64,000 nt of DNA. Source: Abelmoschus esculentus. Lineage: Eukaryota; Streptophyta; Magnoliopsida; Malvales; Malvaceae. The notes beneath the pieces were generated by a model. It had not been told where the DNA came from, made no database searches, and was given only the letters and a program-made list of their open reading frames with translations. The DNA is taken from positions 21,436,001 through 21,500,000 of the forward strand of contig JAUCBN010000003.1 of NCBI GenBank assembly GCA_035048815.1. The letters are read 5' to 3'. Made by a program: the position numbers and the translations under genes. Below are positions 1-11,498 of this stretch, piece after piece; the stretch's first letter is position 1; the number at the start of each line of letters is the position of its first letter.

Positions 1-890
1 TCGATGACCCTCTCTTTGAGCGTACGTTGCCATGAATGACTCCTCTCTTCGAGTGTATTTCATGGTGAAGAGTCTCTCTCTTTGAGTGTATACTGTGATG
101 GACGAACCCTCTCTTTGAGCGTACGTCGCAATGAATGACCCCTCTTCGATGGCATGTCATAATGAAGGGTTCTTTGAGTGTATACCGTGATCGAGATCCC
201 TCTTTTTGAGTGTATGTCGCGATGGATTGCCCCTCTCTTCAAGTGCATGTCATGGTGAAAGATCCCTCTCTTTGAGCGAATACCGTGACGGACGACCCCT
301 CTCTTTGAGCGTATGTCGCGATGAATGACCCCACTTTTTGAGTTCATGTCATAATGAATTGTCCCATTCTTAGAGCGTATACCGTGATGGATGACCCCTC
401 TCTTTGAGTGTATGTCACGGTGAATGACCCCTCTCTTCGAGTGTATGTCATAAATAATGGTTCCTTTCTAAAAGCGTAAATCGTGTTGGACGATCCCTCT
501 CTTTTGCGTATGTCGCGGTGAATGACCGCTCTATACGAGCGTATTTTATAATGAACGTTCCCTCTCTTTGAGCGTGTGTCGTGATGGATGACCCCTCCCA
601 TTGAGTGTATGTCGCGTTGAATGACCACTCTCTTTGAGTGCTTGTAATAATGAACAGTCTCTTTCTTAGAGCGTATACCGTGATGGACTACCCTTCTCAT
701 TGTGCATATGTCGCGATGAATGACCCTTCTCTTCAAGTGCATGTCATAATGAGCGGTACCATACTTTGAGCGTATATCGCGATGTACGATCCCTCTCTTT
801 GAGGGTATGTTGCGGTGAATGATCCCTCCCTTTGAGAGTTTGTCGTAATAATCGGTCCCTCTCTTTGATTGTATCCCGTGATAGACGACC
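1..890. repeat. 33/99-bp satellite array, segment 1
   Basis: Tandem 33-bp subunits in A-B-C order run from the window edge to a solo LTR at 891. The unit head is CCCCTCTCTTTGAGCG and the tails follow the three types given in the summary. Many copies carry point changes and small deletions, so the array is moderately diverged. Bases 1 to about 540 closely match 2939 to about 3480, including shared variants such as the shortened unit with GAAGGGTTCTTTGAG. This shows a block duplication now separated by the LTR insertion. No gene is seen. Confidence 0.95.
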
Positions 891-1416
891 TGATATTCGG
901 GGGTTCGTTGCTTCAAACACAAAGATCCTTGTTTGAAACGGATCTAGGATAATAGCAAGCAAGTCTCTGCAATAAGCATAACATTATGGATGTTAGAATG
1001 ATGTTAAAACAATAAGAAAACAAAGAAAAAAAAAACTAAAACAAAGAAGAAAAGGGATGAAGGAATTCTGGCAGTTTCTGGAGGTTAATGAAGATGAAAT
1101 GCTCCGAGGGCTTTCATGGAAGCATTAAAACGTCCAAAATGGTAGAATTGGATGTTTAAGTTGCTGGGAAATAACAACGACGTTGAACTCGAAAGAACCC
1201 GAACAATATACTGAACAGACCCGAATCGAATACGTTCTTCGTCAACGGACTTGGACCCTCTAGATAGCGATCTAGGAACCCGAAGTATCAAGGATTTGAC
1301 ACACTCAAACAAAGTCTGAATTTGTCAAGAAAATTTCAATGAAGAACTGAAATTGAGAGAAAATCTCACAAGTGATTTTATTCATGAAATGTCTAACCTT
1401 GTCTTTACAAAATTAA

Positions 1417-1430
1417 GTAAATATATAGGA
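1417..1430 (-). promoter_or_regulatory. Candidate TATA box of solo LTR
   Basis: On the minus strand the stretch reads CCTATATATTTAC. It lies mid-LTR at the place expected for the U3/R boundary, matching the TATATATA box in the complete element's LTR. Transcription was not tested. Confidence 0.45.
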
Positions 1431-2161
1431 ATAGAGGAGAAGTTGACCAAATTTGAATTTGTGGCCTTAATTCAAACAAAAATTAAAATTTAAATGCTCA
1501 AATAACTTCTCCTAGGCTCCTAATATCCTTAGCCACATGTTTTGGCACTTAAAACACATTAAACATGTGTTTAATGTTTGAATTTGAATAAGAAACCACT
1601 CATTCTTATCCAATGTTGCTGATTGGTCTTCAAAGCAAGGGCCTTGTTTGGCTTGCTTGCTTTTGGACGCCCAAACTTGTGGAAAAGGGTGCTATGTGGG
1701 CCCCACATGCATGGCACATGCGTAGGACACCTGCTCTTCGTGTACGATAGGTTTCAGCTGCTGTAGGTCACTTCAACTTGAGTTGAGTTGAGCTGGAAAT
1801 GGAGATGAGCTGAAACGAACTAGCTAAGAGCGTTGGGAGCTAAATGGAGCTGGGAGCTAAGCCTCTGAGCTGCCCCGAGCTAAGGTGAACTGCGTGCCCA
1901 CCATTGAGCTTCTTCTGAGCTAAATATAATCCACTTGAGCTGGTATTGAACTGCATACGCTCTCCTGAGCTGGAGATGAGCTGGGTATGCCCACTTGAGC
2001 TAAGGTTCTCCTACGTACCTATATTAGAACAAGGCAAACACATCTAAAAAGCCTTGTAGTCTTATTTTAACCACAAAAACACACTTAAAACCAAATGCAA
2101 ACATAATTAACATAGTATATACATAAGTAAACACACATACTAATATATATACCTAAATATG

Positions 2162-2351
2162 TCACATATCAGCATGCAACACATTATAAACAACATATTC
2201 TAAGGCATGAACATTCTCAAATGAATCTGAAATGTTAGCACAAGTAAGGAAAAGAGCTTCCCTGTATTTCTTTGCCTTAGAACGTGTGATAGGTCCTGAT
2301 GGTAAGACCTCCGGATCAACCTGTTGAACTTGACATGATGTGCTCACATCA
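2162..2351 (-). pseudogene. LTR-encoded pol C-terminal tail in solo LTR (about 61 aa, still open)
   Basis: Reading the solo LTR on the minus strand from its first bases gives a frame starting VSTSCQVQQ. It contains DPEVLPSGPITRSKAK and ends NVLHADM-stop at 2162. It aligns residue by residue with the tail the complete element encodes in its 3' LTR (VSTSTQAQSADPEVLPSGP and onward). The frame has no stop although the rest of the element is gone. In the present context it is fused in frame to satellite upstream (an ATG at 2446), which is accidental. It is not a functional gene by itself, but it shows that the LTR of this subfamily also carried the end of the gag-pol frame. Confidence 0.75.
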
Positions 2352-5300
2352 CGACCCCTTTCTTTTAGCATATATCTTGATGTGAATGGCCCCTCTCTAT
2401 TATTGCATGTCATGGTGAACGATCCCTCTCTTTGAGCGTATACCATGATGGACGACCCCTCTCTTTAAACGTACATCGTGTTGAATGACCCCTCTCTTCA
2501 AGTGCATGTCATAATAAACAGTCCCTTTCTTAGAGCGTATACCCTGATGGACGACCCTTCTCTTGGAGCGTATGTCGCGATGATTGATCCCTCTCTTTGA
2601 GTGCTTGACATAATGAACAATCCCTTTCTTAGAGCGTATACCGTGATGGACGACACCTCTCTTTGAGCATATGACGCGGTGAATGACCCGTCTCTTCTAG
2701 CATATGTCATAATGAATGGTCCCTCTCTTTGAGCGTATACCGTGATGGACGACCCCTCTCTTTGACCGTATGCCGCGATGAATAAAACCCCCTCTATTCG
2801 ACTGCATGTCATGGTGAGCAGTCCCACTCTTTGGGCGTATATCGTGATGGACACTTTGAGAGTATGTCGCGATCAATGACACGTCTCTTTGAGTGCATGT
2901 CATAATCAACGGTCCCTCCCTTTAAGCATATACCGTGATCGATGACCCTCTCTTTGAGCGTACGTTGCCATGAATGACTCCTCTCTTCGAGTGTATTTCA
3001 TGGTGAAGAGTCTCTCTCTTTGAGTGTATACTGTGATGGACGAACCCTCTCTTTGAGCGTAGGTCGCAATGAATGACCCCTCTTTGAGGGCATGTCATAA
3101 TGAAGGGTTCTTTGAGTGTATACCGTGATCGAGACCCCTCTTTTTGAGTGTATGTCGCGATGAATTGCCCCTCTCTTCAAGTGCATGTCATGGTGAAAGA
3201 TCCCTCTCTTTGAGCGAATACCGTGATGGACGACCCCTCTCTTTGAGCGTATGTCGCGATAAATGACCCCACTTTTTGAGTTCATGTCATAATGAACTGT
3301 CACTTTCTTAGAGCGTATACCGTGATGGATGACCCCTCTCTTTTAGTGTATGTCGCGGTGAATGACCCCACTCTTCGAGTGTATGTCATAAAAAACAGTT
3401 CCTTTCTAAAAGCGGAAATCGTGATGGACGATCCCTCTCTTTTGCGTATGTCGCGGTGAATGACCGCTCTATACGAGCGTATGTCATAATAACCGGTCCC
3501 TCTCTTTGAACATATCCCATAATGGACATCCCCTCTCTTTGAGTATTTTTCGTAAGGAATGACCCTTCTCTTCGAGTGCATGTCATGGTGAACGGTCCCT
3601 CTCTATGAGCATATCCCATGATGGACGACGCCTCTTTTTGAGCGTATGTCGCGATGAATGGCCCCTCTCTTTGAGTGCATGTCATGGTGAACTGTCGCTC
3701 TCTTTGAGCGTATACCATGATATATGAACCCTTGTGTTTATGCATATGTCGCGGTGAAGGACTCCACTCTTCGAGTGCATGTCATAATGAATGGTTCCTC
3801 TCTTTGAGCGTATTTTGTGATGGACGACTCCTCTCTTTGAGCGTATGCCATGGTGAATGACCCCTTTCTTCGAATGCATGCCATAATGAACGGTCCCACT
3901 TTGTGAGCAGATACCGTGATGGTGAAAGATCCCTCTTTTTGAGTGAATACCGTGATGGACGACCCCTCGATTTTAGTATATGTCGCTATGAATGACCCCT
4001 CTCTTCGAGTGCATATCATAATGATCGGTCCCTTTCTTAGAGCGTATACCGTGATGGATGATCCCACTCTCTAAGCGTATACCACGATGAATGACCGCTC
4101 TTTTTGGGTGCATGTCATAATGAACAGTGCCTTTCTTAGAGCGTATACCGTGATGGATGACCTCTCTCTCTGAGCGTATACCGCGATGAATGACCCCTCT
4201 CTTCAAGCGTATTCCATAATGAACGTTCCCTCTCTTTGAGCGTATGGCGTGATGGACGACCCCTCTCTTTGAGCGTATGTCGCGTTGAATGACCTCTCTT
4301 TTCCAGTGCATGTCATAACGAATGTTTCCTTTCTTAGAGCGTAAATCGTGATGGAAAACCCCTCTCATTGAGCGTATGTCACGGTGAATGACCGCTCTAT
4401 TCATGCGTATGTCATAATGGTCGGTCCCTCTCTTTGAGCGTATCTCGTGATGGACGACCGCTCTCTTTGAGCATTTGTCAGACCCCTTTCTTCGAGTGCA
4501 TGTCATGGTGAATTGTCCCTCTCTTTGAGCGTATACCGTGATTGACGACCCCTCTTTTTGAGCGTATGTTGCGATCAATGGCCCCTATCTTTGAGTGCAA
4601 TTCATGGTGACGGTCCCTCTCTTTGAGCGTATCCATGATGAACGATCCCTCTCTTTGAGCGTATGTCGCAGTGAATGACCCCTCTCTTCTAGTGCATGTC
4701 ATAACGAATGGTTCCTTACTTAGAGCGTAAATCGTGATGGACAACCCCTCTCATTGAGCGTATGTCGCGGTGATTGACCGCCCAATTCGAGCGTATGTCA
4801 TATTGACCGGTCCCTCTCTTTGAGCGTATCTCGTGATGGACGACCACTCTCTTTGTGCATTTGTCATGATGAATGACCCCTTTCTTCGAGTGCAAGTCAT
4901 GGTGAATTATCCCGCTCTTTGAGCGTATACCGTGATGGACGACCCCTCTCTTTGAGTGTATGTCGCGATGAATAGCCCCTATCTTTGAGTGCAATTCATG
5001 GTGAACGGTCCCTCTCTTTGAGCGTATACCGTGATGGATGACTCCTCTCTTTGAGCGTATGTCGTGATGGACGACCCCTCTCTTTGAGCGTATGTTGTGT
5101 TGGACGATCACTCTCTTTGAGCGTATGTCGTGATGAATGATTCCTGTCTTCGAATTTATGTCCTGGTGAACAATCCTTCTCTTCTAGTGCATGTCATTAT
5201 TAACAGTCCTTTTCTTAGAGCATATACCGTGATGGATGACCTTTTTCTTTGAGCATATGTCGCGGTGAATGATCCCTCTCATCGAGAGTAGAACATAATG

Positions 5301-8281
5301 AATGGTCTCTTTCTTAGCGCGTATACCATGATGGACGACGCTTCTCTTTGAGGGTATATCACGGTGAATGACCCCTCTCTTCGAGTGCTGGTCGTAATGA
5401 ATGGTCCCTCTTTTTAAGCGTATTTTGTGATGGATGACCCCTCTCTATGAGCGTAAGCCACGGTGAATGACCCCTCTCTTCGAGTGCATGACATAATGAA
5501 CGATCCCTCTTTGTGAGCAGATACCGTGATGGACGACCCTTCTCTTTGAGCGTTTGTCGCGATTAATGATCCCTCTCTTTGAGTGCATGTAAGGATCCCT
5601 TTCTTATAGTGTATATTGTGATGGACGACCCATCTCTTTGAGCGTATGTCGCAATGAATTAGCCCTCTTCTTGAGTGCAAGTTAAAATGAAAGGTCCCTC
5701 TCTTTGAGCATATAGCGTGATGGACGACCCCTCTCTTTGAATAAAAACCCCTCTATTCGAGTGCTTGTCATGGTGAGCAGTCCTACTCTTTGGGCGTATA
5801 ACGTGATGGACTCTTTGAGAGTATGTCACGATGAATGACACGTCTCTTTGAGTGCTTGTCATAATCAACGGTCCTTCTCTTTGAGCGTATACCGTGATCT
5901 ATGACCCTCTCTTTGAGCTTACGTTTCGATGAATGACTCCTATCTTCGAGTGCATTTCATGGTGATCAGTCCCTCTCTTTGAGTGTATACTATGATGGAC
6001 AACCCCTCTCTTTGAGAGTAGGTCGCAATGAATGACCCCTCTTCGAGGGCATGTCATAATGAAGGATCTCTCTTTTTGAGCGTATGTCGCGATGGTTGAC
6101 CCCTCGCTTCAAGTGCATGTCATGGTGAAAGATCCCTCTCTTTGAGCGAATACCGTGATGGACGGCCCATCTCCTTGAGCGTATGTCGCGATGAATGACC
6201 CCTTTTTCGAGTTCATATCATAATGAACCGTCCCTTTATTAGAGCGTATACCGTGATGGATGACCCCTCTCTTTGAGTGTATGTCGCGGTGAATGACCCC
6301 TCTCTTCGTGTCAATGTCAAAATGAACGGTTCCTTTCTAAGAGAGAAAATCGTGATGGACGACACCTCTCTTTTGTGTATGTCGCGGTGAATGACCGCTC
6401 TATATGAGCGTATGTCATAATGACCGATCCCTCTCATTGAGCGTATCCCGTAATGGACATCCCCTCTCTTTGAGTGTTTTTCATAATGAATGACCCCTCT
6501 CTTCGAGTGCATGTCATGGTGAACGGTCCCTCTCTATGAACGTATCCCCTGATGGACGACTCCTCTCTTTGAGCTTATGTCGTGATGAATGGCCCCTCTC
6601 TTTGAGTGCATGTCATGGTGAACGGTCCCTCTCCTTGAGCGTATACCATGATATACGACCCTTGTCTTTGAGCATATGTCGCGGTGAATGACTCCCCTCT
6701 TCGAGTGCATGTCATAATGAACGGTCCCTCTGTTTGAGCGTATCTTGTGATGGACGACACCTCTCTTTGAGCGTATTCCACGGTGAACGACCCCTTTCTT
6801 CGAGTGCATGTCATAATGAACGGTCCCTCTTTGTGAGCAGATACCATGATGGACGACCCTTCTCTTTGAGCGTTTGTCGCGATGAATGACCCCTCTCTTC
6901 GAGTGCATGTAAGGATCCCTTTCTTTGAGTGTATATTGTGATGGACGACCCATCTCTTTGAGCGTATGTCGCGATGAATCAACCCTCTCCTCAAGTGCAT
7001 GTTAAAATGTAAGGTCCCTCTCTTTGAGCGTATACCGTGATGGACGAACCCTCTCTTTGAGCGTATATCGCGATGAATGACCCCTCTCTTCAAGTGTATG
7101 TCATAATGAACGGTTTTCCTTTCTCAGAGAGTAAATCGTGATGGACAACCCCTCTCATTGAGCGTATGTCGCGGTGAATGACCGTTCCATTCGAGCGTAT
7201 GTCATAATGACCGGTCTCTCTCTTTGAGCGTATCTCGTGATGGATGACCACTATCTTTGAGCATTTGTCATGATGAATGACCTCTTTCTTCGAGTGCATG
7301 TCATGGTGAATTGTCCCTCTCTTTGAGCGTATACCGTGATGGACGACCCCTCTCTTTGAGCGTATGTCACGATGAATGACCCCTATCTTTGAGTGCAATT
7401 CATGGTGAACGTTCCCTCTCTTTGAGTGTATACCGTGATGGACGACCCCTCTCTTTGAGCGTATGTCGCGGTAAATGAACGGTTCCTCTCTTTAAGCGTA
7501 AATCATGATGGACGACCCCTCCCTTTGATCGTACGTCGCGATGAATGACCCCTCTCTTCGAGTGTATCTGATAATGAACGGTTCCTTTCTTAGAGCGTAT
7601 ACCGTGATGGATGACCCTTCTCTTTGGCATATATCGCGATGAATGACCCCTCTCTTTAAGGTTTTGTCATAATGAAAGACCCTTCTCTTTAAGCGTATAT
7701 CGTGATCGATGACCCCTCATTTTGAGTGTTTGTCTCATTGAAGGACCGCTCTCTTCCAGTGCATGTCGTGGTGAACAGTCCCTCTCTTTGAGCATATACC
7801 GTAATGGATGACCCTTGTCTTTGAGTGTATCTCGCGATGAGTAACCCCTCTCTTCGAGTGCATATCATAATGAATATTCTCTTTCTTAGAGCATATACCG
7901 TGATGCACGACTCCTCTCTTTTAGCGTATGTCACGGTGAATGCACCTCTGTTCGAGAGTATTTCATAATGATCGGTCCGTCTCTTTGAGCGTATGTCGTG
8001 ATGGACGACCCCTCTCTTTGAGCGTATATCGTGTTGGACGACCACTCTCTTTGAGCGTAAGTCACGATGAATGATTCTTGTCTTCAACTGTATGCCCTAT
8101 GAACAGTCCTTCTCTTCTAGTGCATGCATAACTAACAGTCTCTTTCTTAGAGCATATACCGCGATGGCCGACCTTTCTCTTTGAGCATATGTCGCGGTGA
8201 ATGACCCCTCTCATCGAGAGTAGGTCATAACGAATGGTCTCTTTCTTAGAGCGTATACCGTGATGGACTACCCTTCTCTTT

Positions 8282-8413
8282 GAGCGTATGTCACGGTGAA
8301 TGACCCCTCTCTTTGAGTGTTGGTCGTAATGAATGGTCCCTCTCTTTGAGCGTATGTCACGGTGAATGACCCCTCTCTTTGAGTGTTGGTCGTAATGAAT
8401 GGTCCCTCTCTTT
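8282..8413. repeat. 66-bp satellite dimer duplicated in tandem
   Basis: The 66 bases from 8282 (GAGCGTATGTCACGGTGAAT...) repeat directly from 8348. They carry the same private variants, including GTTGGTCGTAATGAATGG. The copies consist of a B and a C subunit, so the A subunit is missing and the 99-bp phase is locally broken. This is expected from recent unequal exchange or slippage in 33-bp steps. Confidence 0.85.
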
Positions 8414-9554
8414 GAGCGTATATTGTGTTGGACGACTCCTCTCTTCGAGTGCATGTCATAATCAATGGTCCCTTTTTATGAGCGGATACCGTGATGGATG
8501 ACCCATCTCTTTGAGCGTTTCTTGCAATGAATGACCCCACTCTTTGAGTGCATGTAATGATCCCTTTCTTAGAGTGTATACCGTGATGGACGACCCTTCT
8601 CTTTGAGCGTTTCTTGCAATGAATGACCCCTCTCTTCGATTGCATGTTTCATTGAAAGGTCCCTCTATTTAAGCGTATACCATGATGGACGACCCCTCTC
8701 TTTGAGCATATATCGCGATGAATGACCCCTCTCTTATAGAGTAGGTCATAATGAATGGTCTCATTCTTAGAGCGTATACTGTGATGGACGACCCTTCTCT
8801 TTGAGCGTATGTCGCGGTGTGTGACCCATATCTTCGAGTGCTGGTCGTAATGAACGGTCTCTCTCTATGAGCGTATTTTGTGATGGACGACCCCTCTCTG
8901 TGGGCGTATGCCACGGTGAATGACTCCTCTCTTCGAGAGCATGTCATAATGAACGGTCCCTCTCTTTGAGCGTATTTTGTGATGGACGACCCTTCTTTTT
9001 GAGCGTATGCCACGGTGAATGACCCCTTTCTTTGAGTGTATGTCATAATGAACGGTCCCTCTTTGTGAGCAGATACCGTGATGGATGACCCTTCTCTTTG
9101 AGCGTTTGTCGCGATGAATGACTCCTCTCTTTGAGTGCCTGTAATGATCCCTTTCTTAGATTGTATACTGTAACGGACGATCCATCTCTTTGAGCGTATG
9201 CCGGGATGATTCAACCCTCTCCTCGAGTGCATGTAAAAATGAAAGGTCCCTCTCTTTGAGTGTATACCGTGATGGACAACCCCTCTCTTTGAGCGTATAT
9301 CGCTCTGAATAACCCCTCTCTTCGAGTGTATGTTATAATGAACGGTTCCTTTCTTAGAGAGTAAATCGTGATGGACAACCCCTCTCATTGAGCGTATGTC
9401 GCGGTGAATGACCGCTCTATTCGAGCGTATGTCATAATGACCGGTCCCTCTCTTTGAGCGTATCTCGTGATGTACGACACCTCTTTTTGAGCATTTGTCA
9501 TGATGAATGACCCCTTTCTTCGAGTGCATGTCATGGTGAATTGTCCCTCTCTTT

Positions 9555-9686
9555 GAGCGTATACCGTGATGGACGACCTTTCTTTTTGAGCGTATGTCAC
9601 GATGAATGGCCCCTATCTTTGAGCGTATACCGTGATGGACGACCTTTCTTTTTGAGCGTATGTCACGATGAATGGCCCCTATCTTT
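9555..9686. repeat. 66-bp satellite dimer duplicated in tandem
   Basis: Bases 9555-9620 and 9621-9686 appear identical. They share private variants (GACCTTTCTTTTTGAGCG and GAATGGCCCCTATCTTTG). Each copy holds one A and one B subunit and lacks C. Confidence 0.88.
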
Positions 9687-10186
9687 GAGTGCAATTCATG
9701 GTGAACGGTCCCTCTCTTTTAGCGTATACCGCGATGTACGACCCCTCTCTTTGAGTGTATATCACGGTGAATGACCCTGATAGGATGTGACAGCGGAATA
9801 AAGATAAAATGCAATAACAAAAGAAAAATATTATAATAAATAGACAATGGTGTAAAGAAGATGATTAAAAAAACAAACTTATTTGAAAAAGGATTGTGGA
9901 CTTGCTGTGAATAGGATGGATTATGGAATAGATTTATGTCCTCGGAACCCTCTTGATCGCAATTGATCAAGCAAACTCCATGATAGGCTCTAACTGACCC
10001 TCCAAGAATTGATTATCTTTGCAACCGGAGTGTGAAGATGGCTTTTTCCATGAAAACTAGAAGGAAATCGTGTTGAAGACAAGCTTCGAAGGCACAAGCA
10101 ACAATACTTGCAAAAATGTACTCAATAACATTTATTCTCCAAAAGAAATATTCAAATTGTGTGTCTTACAAGAGAATAGGCTGCCT

Positions 10187-10197
10187 CCTTTTATAGC
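10187..10197 (-). promoter_or_regulatory. TATA box of 882-bp solo LTR
   Basis: On the minus strand it reads GCTATAAAAGG, a consensus plant TATA box, in the middle of the LTR as expected for the U3 promoter. Confidence 0.55.
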
Positions 10198-10415
10198 CTA
10201 AAAGAGACAGCAAAACACCCTAGGAAATAGCTATTTCATCCCTAAAAATAAGCACATAGATATCTAATTAGAAGGGATCAACAATTATTTAGGAAAATAT
10301 GAATTAAAACATATGAAAAGTTGAATAAAAAGATTCATAAAATCAGCACATGGAGCTGATCATTCCAGATTTTATTTATTTAATATATATAATTTATTTG
10401 GGCCTCAAATATGTT

Positions 10416-10659
10416 TTAAGGCATTTGGGCTTCTTGGACCATTAATGTAGCTTTTGTCACCCATGTGTTCTTGAGAGCTTGAGGATATAGGATTTTTTCA
10501 TTAAATGCTTGATTCGTCAAGAAGGCTTGCAAACCCTTGTTTACAAAATCTTGGACTGCTGAATGTATCTTGTCTTTGAGTTGCCTTGATTTTGTTCTTG
10601 TCATCGGGCCATGTGGTAATGTAAGCCCATCAGATGTAAGGGTCTTAGTGCATGCATCA
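10416..10659 (-). pseudogene. LTR-encoded tail with GPMTRTKSRQLK motif
   Basis: An open frame runs from the LTR's minus-strand start (10659) to a stop at 10416, giving about 80 residues. It includes LPHGPMTRTKSRQLKDKI, comparable to LPSGPITRSKAKQFREV in the complete element. I read it as the C-terminal end of a gag-pol frame that overlapped the 3' LTR. The upstream part of the element has been lost, and the frame now continues into satellite by chance. Confidence 0.6.
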
Positions 10660-11498
10660 GACCCATTTCTTTGAGTGCATGTCATAATGAACGGTTCCTC
10701 TCTTTGAGCGTATACCGTGATGGACGACCCCTCTATTTGAGCGTATGTCGCGATGAATGACCCCTCTATTCTAGTGCATGTCATGGTGAACGATCCCTAT
10801 CTTTGAGCAGATACCGTGATGGATAATCCCTCTCTTTGAGCATATATCGTGATGAATGACCCCTCTCTAATGCATGTAATAATGAACGGTCCCTTTCTTA
10901 GAGCGCATACTGTGATGGACGACCCCTCTTTTTGAGCGTATATCACACTGAACGGTCCCTCTCTTCGAGTGCATTTCATATTGAACGGTCCCCTTCTTAG
11001 AACATATACCGTGATGGATGGCCCCTCTTTGAGAGTATGTCGCGTTGAATGACACCTCTCCTTGAGTGCATATCATAATCGATGGTCTCTCTCTTTGTGC
11101 GTATACGTGATCGATGACCCTATATTTGAGCGTACATTTCGAAGAATGAAACCTCTCCTTGCGTGCATATCCTTGAGTGCATATCATAATCGACCCTCTC
11201 TTTGTGCATATCATAATCGAGAGTATTTCATAATGATCGGTCCCTCTCTTTGAGCGTATGTCGTGTTGGACGACCACTCTCTTTGAGCGTAAGTCACGAT
11301 GAATGATTCTTGTCTTCGACTGTATGTCCTGGTGACAGTCCTCTTCTAGTGCATGTTATAATTAACGGTCCCTTTCTTAGAGCATATAACATGATGGACG
11401 ACCCTTCCCTTTGAGCATATGTCGCGGTGATTGACCCCTCTCATCGAGAGTAGGTCATAATGAATGGTCCCTTTCTTAGAGCGTATACCGAGATGGAC
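10660..11498. repeat. 33/99-bp satellite array, segment 3 (degenerate)
   Basis: A short array lies between two LTR insertions. The first part keeps recognisable trimers. About 11030-11240 is strongly disordered, with shortened units such as repeats of CCTTGAGTGCATATC and CATATCATAATCGA, which suggests slippage and internal deletions. Confidence 0.9.

Larger units (their letters stand above)
891..2351 (-). mobile_element. Solo LTR of a CRM-like Ty3/gypsy element, with perfect target duplication
   Basis: A 1,461-bp non-satellite block begins TGATATTCGG and ends GCTCACATCA, so it has TG...CA termini. It is flanked on both sides by CGACC (886-890 and 2352-2356), a perfect 5-bp target duplication, and no internal retroelement sequence is present. 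This is the signature of a solo LTR left by LTR-LTR recombination. Its minus-strand start (2351 downward) encodes a tail homologous to the pol C-terminus of the complete element at 43584-51853. It also shares the inner AGCT-rich stretch (about 1755-2010). It is clearly diverged from that element, so it is a sister subfamily. Confidence 0.93.
2352..9777. repeat. 33/99-bp satellite array, segment 2
   Basis: About 7.4 kb of 33-bp subunits in A-B-C trimers lie between two solo LTRs. Two 66-bp exact or near-exact doublets are visible (8282-8413 and 9555-9686). There are also larger related blocks: about 2780-3480 resembles about 5745-6450, with the same diagnostic GAATAAAA interruption and shortened units. 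The first five bases (CGACC) and last five (GACCC) are target duplications of the flanking LTRs. The many apparent open frames come from the 3-divisible period and are not genes. Confidence 0.95.
9778..10659 (-). mobile_element. Solo LTR (882 bp) with perfect GACCC target duplication
   Basis: The block begins TGATAGGATG and ends CATGCATCA (TG...CA). It is flanked by GACCC at 9773-9777 and 10660-10664. No internal region is present. It is a different LTR family from 891-2351. On the minus strand it opens with a reading frame containing LPHGPMTRTKSRQLKDKI, analogous to the pol tail carried in the other LTRs. A TATA-like GCTATAAAAGG lies on the minus strand at 10187-10197. Confidence 0.92.

Noticed and set aside
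8669..9694. Long minus-strand open frame (341 aa) with 33-residue repeats, and dozens like it across the satellite
   Set aside because: The frame is pure satellite. A period divisible by three keeps it open, starts are arbitrary, two different minus frames give unrelated repeat proteins from the same DNA, and neighbouring copies are broken at random.
2352..9777. CRISPR-like regular 33-bp repeats
   Set aside because: There are no unique spacers. The repeat units directly abut one another, and the surroundings are plant nuclear retrotransposons.
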